Both the position numbers and the translations under genes were made by a program. A stretch of DNA of 64,000 nucleotides from Nostoc sp. CMAA1605. Its GTDB lineage: Bacteria; Cyanobacteriota; Cyanobacteriia; Cyanobacteriales; Nostocaceae. Numbering within the stretch: position 1 is the stretch's first letter; every line of letters begins with the position of its first letter. The stretch lies in NCBI RefSeq assembly GCF_021596505.1, contig NZ_PJIZ01000009.1:1-64000 (forward strand). Reading direction: 5' to 3'. Of this stretch, positions 16,042 through 25,913 are shown piece after piece. Below the pieces are notes generated by a model. That model made no database searches and was not told the DNA's origin. It saw only the letters and a list, made by a program, of their open reading frames with translations.

Positions 16042-17196
16042 CTAAACCAACCACCCTTTGAGCCGTTTCGCTATATGGGGACGGCGTAGTTTTCGCATGG
16101 CTTTACTTTGAATTTGTCTGACTCGTTCACGGGAGAGATTAAACATATTACCCACTTCTTCTAGGGTGCAGGGTTCGCTGGTTGTCAAGCCATAGCGCAG
16201 CGAAATTACGTCTTTTTCCCGTGGGGTGAGGACATCGCCTAAAACTTCCCAAATCTCCTGACGCATCATGTTTTCGTTCATTTTGGCTTCAGGAGACAGG
16301 TTATCTTCATCTTCTAATAAGTCCATCAGTTCGGTATCTTCTTCTTTACCGACACGATGGTTAAGAGATAGGGCTTGTCTTCTGAGTTGTTGCAGTTGGC
16401 GCAGTTGCTGCACACTAACTTCTAAAGCTTCCGCCATTTCTGCTTCTGAGGGGTTGCGGCGGAGTTTTTGCTTGAGTTCTCTTTGGGCTTTTTTGAGTTT
16501 GTTAAGTTTTTCGACAATGTGAATGGGTAGGCGGATAGTTCTGGCATCATTTGCGATCGCTCTGGTAATTGCCTGTCTGATCCACCAATAAGCGTAGGTA
16601 GAAAACTTATATCCTTTATCGGGATCAAATTTTTCTGTGGCGCGGTTTAAACCCATCGCCCCTTCCTGAATTAAATCTAGAAAAGGCACTCCACGATTTA
16701 AATATCTTTTGGCAATTGACACTACTAATCTCAAGTTAGAGCGAATCATTTTGCGCTTGGCTACTCTACCTTGATATAAGCGATTTTCTAGTTGCTTTTC
16801 TGTGACTTCTAAGCGGGCTGCGATTTGAGCTTTAGTTGGTTGCTTTCCGAGTTCTGCTTGCAAAGCCTCTTGTAAATCTTTGACATCTTCTAAAAATCTG
16901 ACGCGTTTTGCTAACTCTACCTCTTCATCAGGTTTGAGTAGTGGATAACGTGCCATTTCCTTAAAAAATGCCCCAACAGCATCATCATGCTCGGTTTTGT
17001 TATACCCAGAAGGACGAGCCGCAGCCATTTGATCCCCATCACGTTCATCTGTTTCTAAATGATCTACATGAGGGGCTTCTTCTATCACTATTTCTAAACT
17101 GTCGAAAGATTCTTCTTCATGTTCCAGTATTTCCATCGTTCCCAATTCAGCAATATTCATGTTTTCCTGGATGGATTGTTGCTTGGTTTGGTACAT
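16042..17196 (-). CDS. sigE: Group 2 RNA polymerase sigma factor (SigA-like)
   Basis: A 384-residue sigma-70 family protein. Region 1.2 is AVGAFFKEMARYPLLKPDEEVELAKRV (about residues 73-99); region 2 contains SNLRLVVSIAKRYLNRG, LIQEGAMGLNRA and YAYWWIRQAITRAI; region 3 follows; region 4.2 has TLEEVGNMFNLSRERVRQIQSKAMRKLR. The acidic N-terminus is short, with no long group 1 extension, so it is a dispensable-type (group 2) factor. The symbol rests on gene order (petJ - GNAT - sigma - priA - kdp), which I recall for alr4249/sigE of PCC 7120; paralogues are too alike for certainty. An inner ATG at 17160 has AGGA upstream and might be the true start. Confidence 0.9.
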   Translation of the reverse strand: MYQTKQQSIQENMNIAELGTMEILEHEEESFDSLEIVIEEAPHVDHLETDERDGDQMAAARPSGYNKTEHDDAVGAFFKEMARYPLLKPDEEVELAKRVRFLEDVKDLQEALQAELGKQPTKAQIAARLEVTEKQLENRLYQGRVAKRKMIRSNLRLVVSIAKRYLNRGVPFLDLIQEGAMGLNRATEKFDPDKGYKFSTYAYWWIRQAITRAIANDARTIRLPIHIVEKLNKLKKAQRELKQKLRRNPSEAEMAEALEVSVQQLRQLQQLRRQALSLNHRVGKEEDTELMDLLEDEDNLSPEAKMNENMMRQEIWEVLGDVLTPREKDVISLRYGLTTSEPCTLEEVGNMFNLSRERVRQIQSKAMRKLRRPHIAKRLKGWLV

Positions 17197-17579
17197 AATT
17201 TAATGGCATCTGTTCGCTACTAATAATTGACAGTTTCCCTAAGCAAGAATGCACCTGTTCAATTTGTTTGAATTAACTTATAGAAGTTGAAATTGCTTTT
17301 TGCTTGACAATTATTACTTGCCAATAACTTAAACTTCTCTACAATATTGGTTTTGGCACCCAAATTTTATTTTTCCAGTCACAACAGATATTATGTTTAT
17401 TGTTTGGCTAATTCTTAAATCTGTCAAATCCTTTCTATTTTTTTCATACTCAACACGTAGATCAAATATGGTGGCATCTCCCAGAATCTAAAACCAGACA
17501 GGTGGTTTTGTAAATTTTTGAGTTAATTGGTTGAGATTTGTGAAAGGAATTTGTCTATTTATCGGACTGGAGTGATCAA
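17197..17579. other. Intergenic promoter region of the sigma gene
   Basis: An AT-rich gap between divergent genes. It should hold the sigma-factor promoter on the minus strand and that of the small gene at 17580 on the plus strand. I see no convincing -10/-35 pair, NtcA palindrome or RNA gene. Confidence 0.4.
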
Positions 17580-17903
17580 GTGTTTATAAAAATTATTAAT
17601 GTTAATAATCAGGCAATTTACTATTCCAAAAAAAATGTTTGTATAAAAGCATCTCATATACATAAAGGATTGAATATCTATCAAGAGAGTGAAAAAGCCT
17701 ATACCCTATTTAGTAAATGGATAACTACTTTCAGAAAACTTCAGGAAGATAGTTTGATTGATGATGGTAGACTCAAATATTTATTGCACGCATGGGTGAA
17801 ATCAATTTGTCTAGTGGATTACATAAGAGGAAACTTATCAAGTATTATAAGTGATAAAAGTATTGTGAAATACAATTTACTTCCACAGGAGGAAAAATTT
17901 TAA
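17580..17903 (+). CDS. Small hypothetical protein
   Basis: A 107-residue protein beginning at GTG 17580, with GGAG about 8 bases upstream, so translation is plausible. It is mostly helical by appearance (YTLFSKWITTFRKLQEDSLIDDGRLKYLLHAWVKSICLVDYI), has no signal peptide, and is rich in Lys and Ile. Its DNA is clearly more AT-rich than the priA gene that follows 74 bases downstream. I do not recognise a family. Confidence 0.55.
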   Translation: MFIKIINVNNQAIYYSKKNVCIKASHIHKGLNIYQESEKAYTLFSKWITTFRKLQEDSLIDDGRLKYLLHAWVKSICLVDYIRGNLSSIISDKSIVKYNLLPQEEKF

Positions 17904-17977
17904 ATTTAGAGATTTTGGCAGATTTTGCCGACTAAGTTTAGATGCAGCAGTATATTTATCTTGAGAATTGAGTTGCT

Positions 17978-20545
17978 ATGTATATTACTAACGTGAAATC
18001 ACAGAATTTAGTGGTTAATGAGGATACAGAAATTTATAAATCATCGACAAATGGGAATCGCTACGTTGAGGTTTTGGTAGACTTTCCAGGCAATTCAGGA
18101 CTATTTACTTACCGTTTACCTCCACAATTAGAAATACAACCAGGAGACATATTAAGTGTACCTTTTGGCGCACAACAAGTAGGAGGAATAGCTGTGCGGC
18201 TGTTGAGTCAGCCCAGCATTGACTTACCAGCAGAGAAAATTCGAGCAGTAGAAGATGTAGTTAGTTCTGGCTTTTTTAGTAGTGCTTATTGGGAATTGTT
18301 AAATAGAGTTGCATCATATTACTATACGCCTCTCATACAAGTGATACGAGTAGCTTTACCACCAGGATTATTAGGGCGATCGCAACGTCGTATCCGGTTA
18401 ATCATGACCCAAAAAGAGTTATCAACCGTAACCACTTTTTTAAGTCCGACAGCACAGCAAATTCTGCATCTTTTGCAAAATCAAACAGCAGGGGACTATA
18501 GTTTCGCGTATTTACAACAAAAAGTCAAATCTGCTTATCGGGGAGTGCGGGAGTTATTGCGAATGGGCTTAGTAGAAAGTTACTTAGAACCGCCCCGCAC
18601 CACAAAACCAAAAAGACAAAAAGCAGTCATATTAATAGATGCCATAGAGAGAGATTTAACCACACGTCAAAGAGAAATTATCGAAGTATTACGCAGACGT
18701 GGTGGTGAATTATGGCAAAGTGAATTACTGCAAATAACTAATGCTAGTGCTTCTATTCTCAAGACAATAGAGCAGAAAGGTTACATAGCCATAGAAGAAC
18801 GAGAAATATTACGTACAGAACAAGGTCAAGCCATTGATTTAGACAAACCGAAATTATTAAATTCAGCCCAAGCTCATGCTTTAGAAAACATTCAAAAGTT
18901 AGATGGATTTCATCAAATATTGTTGCATGGCATTACAGGTTCGGGAAAAACAGAAGTATATTTACAAGCGATCGCTCCCATCATTGCCCAAGGTAAATCA
19001 GCCTTAGTTTTAGTCCCAGAAATTGGACTCACACCCCAACTCACAGATAGATTTCGCGCCCGCTTTGGTAATAAAATCAGCGTCTATCACAGCGCACTAT
19101 CCGAAGGCGAACGCTACGACACCTGGCGACAAATGCTCACAGGCGATCCCCAAATCATCATCGGCACACGTAGTGCCATCTTCGCCCCCTTACCCAACAT
19201 AGGGTTAATCATCCTCGACGAAGAACACGACTCCAGTTTTAAACAAGACACCCCCATTCCCACCTACCACGCCCGCACAGTCGCCCAGTGGCGCGCCGAA
19301 TTAGAAAACTGTCCCCTACTTCTGGGTTCCGCGACACCCTCATTGGAGACTTGGGTGAATGTGGCAGGGCAAGAGGTAGAGGGCAGGGGGCAGGGGGCAG
19401 GGGGAGAGTTTTTCCCCAATGCCCAATGCCCAATTCCCAATGCCCAATGCCCAATTCCCAGTTATTACCTCTCCCTCCCCGAACGCATTAATTCCCGCCC
19501 CTTACCACCGATAGAAATCGTGGATATGCGGCAAGAACTGCAAGACGGGAATCGGTCTATATTTAGTAGATCACTGCAACAAGCTTTAATACAGCTACAA
19601 GAGAAAAAGCAACAGGGGATTTTATTTATCCATCGTCGGGGACACAGCACCTTTGTCTCTTGTCGTAGCTGTGGTTATGTCTTGGAATGTCCCCACTGTG
19701 ATGTTTCCTTGTCTTATCATCAAACCGAAGTCGGCGCGCCCCAACTACTGCGCTGTCATTATTGTAATTATGTGCGATCGCATCCCCAAAACTGCCCTGA
19801 ATGTATGTCCCCTTACCTGAAATTTTTTGGTAGCGGGACTCAGCGAGTCGCCCAAGAATTAAGCCGAGAGTTTCCAGAATTAACCTATATCCGCTTTGAT
19901 AGCGATACCACCCGCAACAAAGGCGCGCATCGTACCTTACTCACTAAATTTGCCAACGGCGAAGCAAATTTACTAGTAGGTACACAAATGCTTACCAAAG
20001 GGTTAGACTTACCCCAAGTCACACTCGTGGGAGTAGTGGCGGCTGACGGCTTACTGCATTTGTCAGATTATCGCGCCAATGAACGCGCCTTTCAAACCCT
20101 CACCCAAGTAGCCGGACGTGCAGGCAGAGGTGATGATCCTGGTAGAGTCATTATGCAAACTTATACCCCAGAACATCCAGTTATCGAAGGAGTGAGAAAT
20201 CACGATTATCACTCCTTCGTACAGACTGAATTAGAACAAAGACAAGCCCTCAATTATCCGCCCACAGGCAGGTTAATTTTATTACGCTTGAGTAGTCTTG
20301 ACCCCATCCAAGTACAAAATACAGCCCAAATTATTGCTACAGCTTTAAGTACCAATGAGGAATTTGAAATATTAGGGCCAGCACCAGCTAGTGTGATGCG
20401 AGTCGCCAACCGTTACCGATGGCAGATATTGCTGAAATTTGAGTCAGAAACCCTGCCACAATTACCAGACTGGGATGCAGTGCGATCGCTCTGTTGTGAT
20501 AGCGTTAGCTTGACAATAGATGTAGATCCCTTAAATATCATGTAA
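17978..20545 (+). CDS. priA: Primosomal protein N' (replication restart helicase PriA)
   Basis: An 855-residue superfamily 2 helicase that reloads the replisome at stalled forks. The N-terminal DNA-binding domain (about residues 25-130) starts YVEVLVDFPGNSGLFTYRLP. The helicase has Walker A GITGSGKTEVYL, DEEHDSS (DEEH box) and GSATPSLET. The zinc-binding segment has CRSCGYVLECPHC and CHYCNY...CPEC. Motifs V-VI include VGTQMLTKGLDLPQV and QVAGRAGRG. Oddly, about 30 residues at 465-494, just after GSATPSLETW, are encoded by a bipartite STRR element (see repeat at 19377); the reading frame stays open. All catalytic motifs are intact, so the protein is likely functional with an extra surface loop. 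Confidence 0.96.
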   Translation: MYITNVKSQNLVVNEDTEIYKSSTNGNRYVEVLVDFPGNSGLFTYRLPPQLEIQPGDILSVPFGAQQVGGIAVRLLSQPSIDLPAEKIRAVEDVVSSGFFSSAYWELLNRVASYYYTPLIQVIRVALPPGLLGRSQRRIRLIMTQKELSTVTTFLSPTAQQILHLLQNQTAGDYSFAYLQQKVKSAYRGVRELLRMGLVESYLEPPRTTKPKRQKAVILIDAIERDLTTRQREIIEVLRRRGGELWQSELLQITNASASILKTIEQKGYIAIEEREILRTEQGQAIDLDKPKLLNSAQAHALENIQKLDGFHQILLHGITGSGKTEVYLQAIAPIIAQGKSALVLVPEIGLTPQLTDRFRARFGNKISVYHSALSEGERYDTWRQMLTGDPQIIIGTRSAIFAPLPNIGLIILDEEHDSSFKQDTPIPTYHARTVAQWRAELENCPLLLGSATPSLETWVNVAGQEVEGRGQGAGGEFFPNAQCPIPNAQCPIPSYYLSLPERINSRPLPPIEIVDMRQELQDGNRSIFSRSLQQALIQLQEKKQQGILFIHRRGHSTFVSCRSCGYVLECPHCDVSLSYHQTEVGAPQLLRCHYCNYVRSHPQNCPECMSPYLKFFGSGTQRVAQELSREFPELTYIRFDSDTTRNKGAHRTLLTKFANGEANLLVGTQMLTKGLDLPQVTLVGVVAADGLLHLSDYRANERAFQTLTQVAGRAGRGDDPGRVIMQTYTPEHPVIEGVRNHDYHSFVQTELEQRQALNYPPTGRLILLRLSSLDPIQVQNTAQIIATALSTNEEFEILGPAPASVMRVANRYRWQILLKFESETLPQLPDWDAVRSLCCDSVSLTIDVDPLNIM
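19377..19460. repeat. Bipartite STRR element inside priA
   Basis: The G-rich half (GGCAGGGGGCAGGGGG) and a C-rich half (CCCAATG / CCCAATT heptamers) form the same element as in several intergenic regions, but here within the priA reading frame. It encodes Gly/Arg-rich and then Pro/Asn/Ala/Cys-rich residues. Confidence 0.92.
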
Positions 20546-20952
20546 TTGGGCATGGGGCATTGGGAATTGGGCATGGGGCATGGGGCATAGGGCATTTAAT
20601 TTTGAATTTTGTAGCTTGCTTCTCTTACGATGGCGTAAGTCTACCCGTAGGGTATTTTGAATTTTGAATTGATTACCCCTGCCCTAAAATTTAATTGTTC
20701 TTGATGCAAACTTTACACATCAGGTAGAAAATTATCAAGACAGCAAACCGTAAATACAGCTAAATGAACTAGTACCAAATGACATCAATAGACAGAAAGC
20801 TTACAAAATAAGCGTTCTTTCTTTTTACTTTTGCCTTCCTCTTAATGGTGTGAAAGATTGCCAAATTGCTCACACCACCGTCAATAGGTAAGTTATTTTT
20901 TATCTTTAAGAATTAGCTAAACAGTAGTAGCCGAAAATTGAGTACAAAATAA
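20546..20952. other. Intergenic region upstream of kdpA
   Basis: The left part (20546-20600) is a run of GGGCATTGGG-type heptamers and TTGAATTTTG repeats. The right part is unique and AT-rich and should contain the kdp promoter. A short inverted repeat, GGTGTGA ... TCACACC at about 20847-20877, is the only candidate operator or hairpin I see. Confidence 0.5.
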
Positions 20953-22638
20953 ATGGGACAAAGTTTATTACAAATTGGCTTAACGCTATGTATTGTGATA
21001 GCAATCACACCCCTGTTAGGAAGATACATAGCCCGTGTGTTTCTTGGTGAAAGGACATTATTAGATAGGTTAATGAATCCGATAGAACGCAGTTTCTACG
21101 TGATTACAGGTATTCGCCCCAAAGATGAAATGACTGGTTGGCAGTACGCTAGAGCCATTCTCTACACTAACCTGTGCATGGGTATTTTCGTATACTTACT
21201 TATATATTATCAAAGATTATTGCCTTGGAATCCCAATGGCTTCGCCGCACCCAACTGGGATATTTTACTACATACAGTAGTTTCATTTGTCACTAATACT
21301 GACCAGCAACACTATACACCAGAAACAACCCTGAGTTACTTTTCCCAAGTTGCTGCTTTAGGATTTTTGATGTTTACCTCAGCAGGTACAGGAATAGCGG
21401 TGAGTATCGCTTTCATTCGGGGACTCACGGGTAAAACATTAGGCAACTTTTACGTTGATCTCATCCGTGCCATTACCAGAATATTATTGCCTCTGTCCGT
21501 GATTGGTGCGATCGCCTTAGTACGCTCAGGTGTACCACAAACAATAGCTCCACCTGTAACTGTCACCACCCTAGAAGGGGGAACGCAATACATCGCCAGA
21601 GGCCCTGTAGCTTCCTGGGAAATGATCAAAATGTTGGGTGAAAACGGTGGTGGTTTCTTTACTGCTAACTCCGCCCATCCCTTTGAAAATCCCAACGGAG
21701 CCTCAAATTTCATTGAACTCATCGCTATGCTGGCGATCCCCGCCGCCATGATTTATGCCTATGGCATATTTGCCAAAAACATGAAACAGGCCTGGCTACT
21801 GTTTTGGATGATATTTATTGTATTTGTCATCTTGATTTGGGTAGCCGTCGGTGGCGAACTACAAGGCAATCCCCTAGTGAACAACGCCTTGGGTGTAGAA
21901 CAACCCAACTTAGAAGGAAAAGAAGTCAGATTTGGTGCAGCACAGACAGCCCTATGGGCAGTCACAACCACCACCACCATGACAGGTGCAGTCAACGGAA
22001 TGCACGATTCTCTCATGCCATCAGGAATATTAGTGACATTATTTAGCTTATTCCTGCAAATTATCTGGGGTGGACAAGGCACAGGTACAACATATCTCTT
22101 TATTTATCTCATTCTCACCGTCTTTTTAACGGGCTTAATGGTGGGACGTACCCCAGAAATTTTTGGGCGCAAAATCGAAAAACGCGAAATCGTCCTCGCC
22201 AGCGTCATTTTACTAATTCATCCCATCTTAGTCCTAATTCCCAGTGCGATCGCCCTCGCCTATCCCTTCACCCTCTCCGGCATCACCAACACCGGTTTTC
22301 ATGGCATTTCCCAAGTAGTGTACGAATACGCCTCAGCCAGTGCTAACAACGGTTCTGGCTTAGAAGGACTCGCCGATAACACCCTATGGTGGAACTTAAC
22401 CACCAGCGTCAGCATCGTCGCCGGCAGATATATTCCCATAGTTGCCGTCTTACTATTAGCCGATAGTATGTCTCGCAAACAAACAGTACCCGAAACCCCT
22501 GGCACACTCAAAACAGACTCCTTAATATTTACAACAGTTACAGCCGGCATCGTCTTGATTTTAGGAGTGTTAACATTCTTCCCAGTCTTAGCACTAGGCC
22601 CCATCGCCGAAGGCATTAAACTTGCATCCGGCAGTTAA
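20953..22638 (+). CDS. kdpA: Potassium-transporting ATPase subunit KdpA
   Basis: A 561-residue, about ten-helix channel-like subunit that selects and carries K+ in the KdpFABC pump. Four pore-like repeats are recognisable, including [30 protein letters not shown] (selectivity-filter region, about residues 233-251), [14 protein letters not shown] and [10 protein letters not shown] near the end. The length matches the family. It is first in the kdpA-kdpB-kdpC operon. A KdpF-like small peptide is not visible upstream. Expression is normally induced by K+ limitation or osmotic stress. Confidence 0.97.
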   Translation: MGQSLLQIGLTLCIVIAITPLLGRYIARVFLGERTLLDRLMNPIERSFYVITGIRPKDEMTGWQYARAILYTNLCMGIFVYLLIYYQRLLPWNPNGFAAPNWDILLHTVVSFVTNTDQQHYTPETTLSYFSQVAALGFLMFTSAGTGIAVSIAFIRGLTGKTLGNFYVDLIRAITRILLPLSVIGAIALVRSGVPQTIAPPVTVTTLEGGTQYIARGPVASWEMIKMLGENGGGFFTANSAHPFENPNGASNFIELIAMLAIPAAMIYAYGIFAKNMKQAWLLFWMIFIVFVILIWVAVGGELQGNPLVNNALGVEQPNLEGKEVRFGAAQTALWAVTTTTTMTGAVNGMHDSLMPSGILVTLFSLFLQIIWGGQGTGTTYLFIYLILTVFLTGLMVGRTPEIFGRKIEKREIVLASVILLIHPILVLIPSAIALAYPFTLSGITNTGFHGISQVVYEYASASANNGSGLEGLADNTLWWNLTTSVSIVAGRYIPIVAVLLLADSMSRKQTVPETPGTLKTDSLIFTTVTAGIVLILGVLTFFPVLALGPIAEGIKLASGS

Positions 22639-22642
22639 AAGA

Positions 22643-22740
22643 CAGGCAGGGGGGCAGGGGAGACAAGGTAGACAAGGTAGAATTTTCGCCAATGCCCCAT
22701 GCCCCATGCCCCATACCCAATCCCCAATCCCCAATCCCTG
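22643..22740. repeat. Bipartite STRR element between kdpA and kdpB
   Basis: The G-rich half (GGCAGGGGGGCAGGGG, GACAAGGTA twice) and C-rich half (CCCCATG and CCCCAAT heptamers) fill almost the whole kdpA-kdpB gap. The repeat reads open in the kdpB frame, which gives a false upstream start at 22699. Confidence 0.92.
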
Positions 22741-22743
22741 ATT

Positions 22744-24828
22744 ATGATTCCAGCTGCACCTACCCCTAAAACTAAATCTCGTCGTCAAGCCCGCAAGAAA
22801 GGCAAAGTTAAAACTAGAGGGATTTACCTTAGAGCCATTGCGGATGCTTTTATTAAGCTCAATCCCAAATCCGCTATCCGAAATCCGGTGATGTTTTTGG
22901 TTTGGGTGGGAACCCTCATCACCTTGGCTAGCACCATTGATCCCAATCTATTTGGACAAACCCAACTACAAAACCCCCAACTCTTTAACGGCATCTTAAC
23001 GGGGATCTTATTCTTTACAGTTTGGTTTGCTAACTTCGCTGAAGCCATAGCGGAAGGGCGTGGGAAAGCTCAAGCTGATGCTTTGCGCTCCACAAAATCC
23101 GAAACCCCAGCCAAAAAACTCTCCCCCGATGGCACAATTAGCGAAGTTCCATCTACTAGCCTCAGACAAGGGGACACGATTTATCTAGTAGCTGGAGATA
23201 TCATTCCCGTCGATGGGGAAGTAATGATGGGGGTGGCTTCTGTAGATGAGTCTGCCATTACTGGGGAATCTGCACCAGTCCTCAAAGAATCCGGCTCAGA
23301 TATCGCCAGTTCCGTAACTGGGGGGACTCGTATCCTTTCTGATGAATTAATTGTCCGCGTTACTGCCGACCCAGGTAAAGGCTTTATTGACCGCATGATT
23401 GCCCTAGTAGAAGGGGCAGAACGCAGCAAAACCCCCAATGAAATCGCTCTGACAGTATTACTAGCTGTTTTGAGTTTGGTGTTTTTATTCGTCATCGCTA
23501 CCTTACCCGCCTTTGCTTACTATGCCGATAGTCCCGTGAGTGTGCCGATTTTAGTCGCCTTATTTGTCGCTTTAATTCCTACCACCATTGGTGGTTTACT
23601 CAGTGCCATTGGGATCGCTGGGATGGATAGAGTCGCCCAATTTAACGTCATCGCCACATCAGGTAAAGCTGTGGAAGCTTGCGGTGATATTAATACCCTA
23701 GTCCTCGATAAAACCGGCACAATTACTTTAGGAAATCGCTTGGCGGAAGAGTTTATCCCCATTAACAATCACACAATGGAGGAAATAGCTAGTGTCGCCT
23801 GGGTAACTAGCGTTTTTGATGACACCCCCGAAGGTAAATCTATTGTTCGCCTAGCTGAAAAATTGGGTGCCAGATTTGACTTCGACTTCAACCAAGCCCA
23901 AGGAGTAGAATTTTCCGCGAAAACCCGCATGAGTGGGACGAACTTACCAGGGGGAAGAGAAGCGCGTAAAGGTGCAGTAGGAGCGATTAAAGGCTTTGTC
24001 CGTTCTCGCAACGGTCAAATTTCCCCAGAACTAGATACTGCTTATGAAAGAGTTTCCCAGCAGGGAGGGACACCTTTAGCAGTGTGCTTAGATGGTGAAA
24101 TTTATGGCGTGGTCTATCTCAAAGATATTGTAAAACCAGGTATCCGCGATCGCTTTGACCAGTTACGCCGCATGGGTGTACGTACCATCATGCTCACAGG
24201 TGATAACCACATCACCGCCTCCGTCATAGCCCAAGAAGCAGGGGTAGATGAATATATTGCTGAAGCCACACCAGAAGATAAAATCAACGTCATTCAACGA
24301 GAACAAGCCAAAGGTAAACTCGTCGCCATGACAGGGGACGGTACGAACGACGCACCAGCCCTAGCTCAAGCTAATGTCGGTGTAGCTATGAATACAGGTA
24401 CACAAGCCGCCAAAGAAGCCGCCAACATGGTAGATTTGGACTCCGACCCCACCAAATTAATTGATATCGTCAGTATTGGTAAACAACTGCTCATTACACG
24501 GGGAGCATTAACCACCTTTTCCATTGCCAATGATATTGCTAAATACTTTGCCATTCTCCCTGTCATCTTTGCGGGAGCTAATTTGCAAAGCCTCAATGTG
24601 ATGAATTTAACTAGCACTAAATCAGCGATTCTATCAGCCCTAATTTATAACGCCTTGATCATTCCTGCTTTAATTCCCTTAGCTCTAACAGGTGTCAAAT
24701 TTAGACCTTTGACAGCTAATCAACTCTTGCAACGCAATATATTAATTTATGGCTTAGGTGGAGTAATTGCCCCATTTATCGCCATTAAACTACTAGATGT
24801 AGTGATTACTTTAGTAGGGCTAGCTTAA
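22744..24828 (+). CDS. kdpB: Potassium-transporting ATPase ATP-binding subunit KdpB
   Basis: A 694-residue P-type ATPase that powers the Kdp pump. Motifs: TGES in DESAITGESAPV, phosphorylated Asp322 in DKTGTI, MLTGDNHITA, and GDGTNDAPALAQANVGVAMN. I chose ATG 22744 (MIPAAPTPKTKS) rather than 22699, because the preceding 15 codons are pure heptamer repeat. No Shine-Dalgarno sequence stands before it, as the repeat has replaced the usual spacer, so translation may depend on coupling or leaderless-like initiation (inference). The N-terminal tail is Lys/Arg-rich. It lies 105 bases after kdpA in the same operon. Confidence 0.96.
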   Translation: MIPAAPTPKTKSRRQARKKGKVKTRGIYLRAIADAFIKLNPKSAIRNPVMFLVWVGTLITLASTIDPNLFGQTQLQNPQLFNGILTGILFFTVWFANFAEAIAEGRGKAQADALRSTKSETPAKKLSPDGTISEVPSTSLRQGDTIYLVAGDIIPVDGEVMMGVASVDESAITGESAPVLKESGSDIASSVTGGTRILSDELIVRVTADPGKGFIDRMIALVEGAERSKTPNEIALTVLLAVLSLVFLFVIATLPAFAYYADSPVSVPILVALFVALIPTTIGGLLSAIGIAGMDRVAQFNVIATSGKAVEACGDINTLVLDKTGTITLGNRLAEEFIPINNHTMEEIASVAWVTSVFDDTPEGKSIVRLAEKLGARFDFDFNQAQGVEFSAKTRMSGTNLPGGREARKGAVGAIKGFVRSRNGQISPELDTAYERVSQQGGTPLAVCLDGEIYGVVYLKDIVKPGIRDRFDQLRRMGVRTIMLTGDNHITASVIAQEAGVDEYIAEATPEDKINVIQREQAKGKLVAMTGDGTNDAPALAQANVGVAMNTGTQAAKEAANMVDLDSDPTKLIDIVSIGKQLLITRGALTTFSIANDIAKYFAILPVIFAGANLQSLNVMNLTSTKSAILSALIYNALIIPALIPLALTGVKFRPLTANQLLQRNILIYGLGGVIAPFIAIKLLDVVITLVGLA

Positions 24829-24905
24829 AAAGGCGAAATTCAAACTTCACAAGGTAAAAGAAAAAATAATTTTTATTTGGTTAGGCGGTTATACAGTCAG
24901 AAAGT

Positions 24906-24977
24906 ATGAATAAGAAAATTAACTATAACAAAGTGAATCTTTGCCCTGAAAATTCAGCAGTAATTACAGCATCTTAG
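24906..24977 (+). CDS. Possible tiny ORF in the kdpB-kdpC gap
   Basis: A 23-codon frame (MNKKINYNKVNLC...) sits in the 190-base gap between kdpB and kdpC. The Kdp operon of Anabaena is reported to carry a small gene, kdpG, at this place; whether this frame corresponds to it I cannot tell. It has no membrane segment and no clear ribosome site, so it may be chance. Confidence 0.25.
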   Translation: MNKKINYNKVNLCPENSAVITAS

Positions 24978-24978
24978 A

Positions 24979-25016
24979 TTAATCCCAATCCCCAATCCCT
25001 AATCCCTAATCCCTAT
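24979..25016. repeat. CCCTAAT/CCCCAAT STRR before kdpC
   Basis: Five tandem heptamers (AATCCCC / AATCCCT) end three bases before the kdpC start codon, so kdpC lacks an ordinary ribosome binding site. Confidence 0.85.
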
Positions 25017-25018
25017 AT

Positions 25019-25621
25019 ATGCCTTTTATTCGAGAAATCATCAAAATAATTCGGATTACCCTGGTTTTATGGTTAGTCACAGGTATTATTTATCCCCTCG
25101 CTATTTTAGTTATTGGTCAAGGTTTATTTCCCTTTCAAGCTAACGGTAGCATCAGACAAAATCTTGAGGCTCAAGCTATCGGCTCAGAATTAATTGGTCA
25201 GGTATTTGCTTCTGATAAATACTTTCACGGTCGTCCTAGTGCCGTCAGATACTCTCAAGGAAGAAGAGCCAAGCCCACAGGTATCTCTGGTGCTAGCAAT
25301 CTCGCTCCAGGAAATCCAGAATTAATCAGCCGCATCGTCGAAAAAGCCAATGAACTCCGAGACGAAAATATTCAACCCATAGCTGATTTAATTTATACCT
25401 CTGGTTCTGGATTAGATCCCCATATTTCGATTAATGCTGCTAGACAACAAGTAGAAAGAGTAGCCCGCGCACGTGATATTCAAGAAGATGAGATTCTACC
25501 TCTGATTAATCAATACACCGAAGGCAGATTTCTCGGAATTTTTGGTGAACCAGGAGTTAATATTTTAAGGTTGAATTACAACCTCGACCTACAAGATATT
25601 ACCCGCCAAAAGAAACAATAA
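25019..25621 (+). CDS. kdpC: Potassium-transporting ATPase subunit KdpC
   Basis: A 200-residue subunit with one N-terminal membrane helix (IIRITLVLWLVTGIIYPLAILVIGQ) and a periplasmic domain. The domain has the conserved FHGRPSA, a Ser/Asn-rich GASNLAPGNPEL, and the C-terminal ISINAARQQVERVARARDI, plus a final LGEP-like FGEPGVNILRLN. KdpC stabilises the KdpA-KdpB complex. It is the last operon gene: no kdpD or kdpE follows; the next gene at 25914 is unrelated and convergent. Confidence 0.96.
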   Translation: MPFIREIIKIIRITLVLWLVTGIIYPLAILVIGQGLFPFQANGSIRQNLEAQAIGSELIGQVFASDKYFHGRPSAVRYSQGRRAKPTGISGASNLAPGNPELISRIVEKANELRDENIQPIADLIYTSGSGLDPHISINAARQQVERVARARDIQEDEILPLINQYTEGRFLGIFGEPGVNILRLNYNLDLQDITRQKKQ

Positions 25622-25737
25622 TTAGGGCAAGATTTATGGGGATTGGTGTTTCTTTCCCAATCCCCAGCCTTTCAATTTTGGATTTTGGATTGATGATAGC
25701 GTAGCGTTAGCGACGCAGGAGCGTCTTTTGGATTGGA

Positions 25738-25772
25738 TTCAATCTAAAATCTAAAATCTAAAATCTAAAATT
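25738..25772. repeat. AATCTAA STRR
   Basis: Five tandem AATCTAA heptamers after kdpC. A palindromic module rich in GCGTAGCGTTAGCGACGC lies just to the left (about 25697-25725). Confidence 0.85.
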
Positions 25773-25913
25773 CCTAGTCCCCAATACCTATCCGTAAAAA
25801 TAAAAATTATCTCCAGATACATCAACCGTATCATGGAGAGATAAATAATTATGGTGAATTAACGAATCTCTCAGTCAAAGTCTGAGCCTCATTTTACCCA
25901 ACTCAAGTGCAGA

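Noticed and set aside
22699-22743. Longer KdpB N-terminus (MPHAPYPIPNPQ...)
   Set aside because: These codons are pure heptamer repeat; the KdpB homology begins after ATG 22744.
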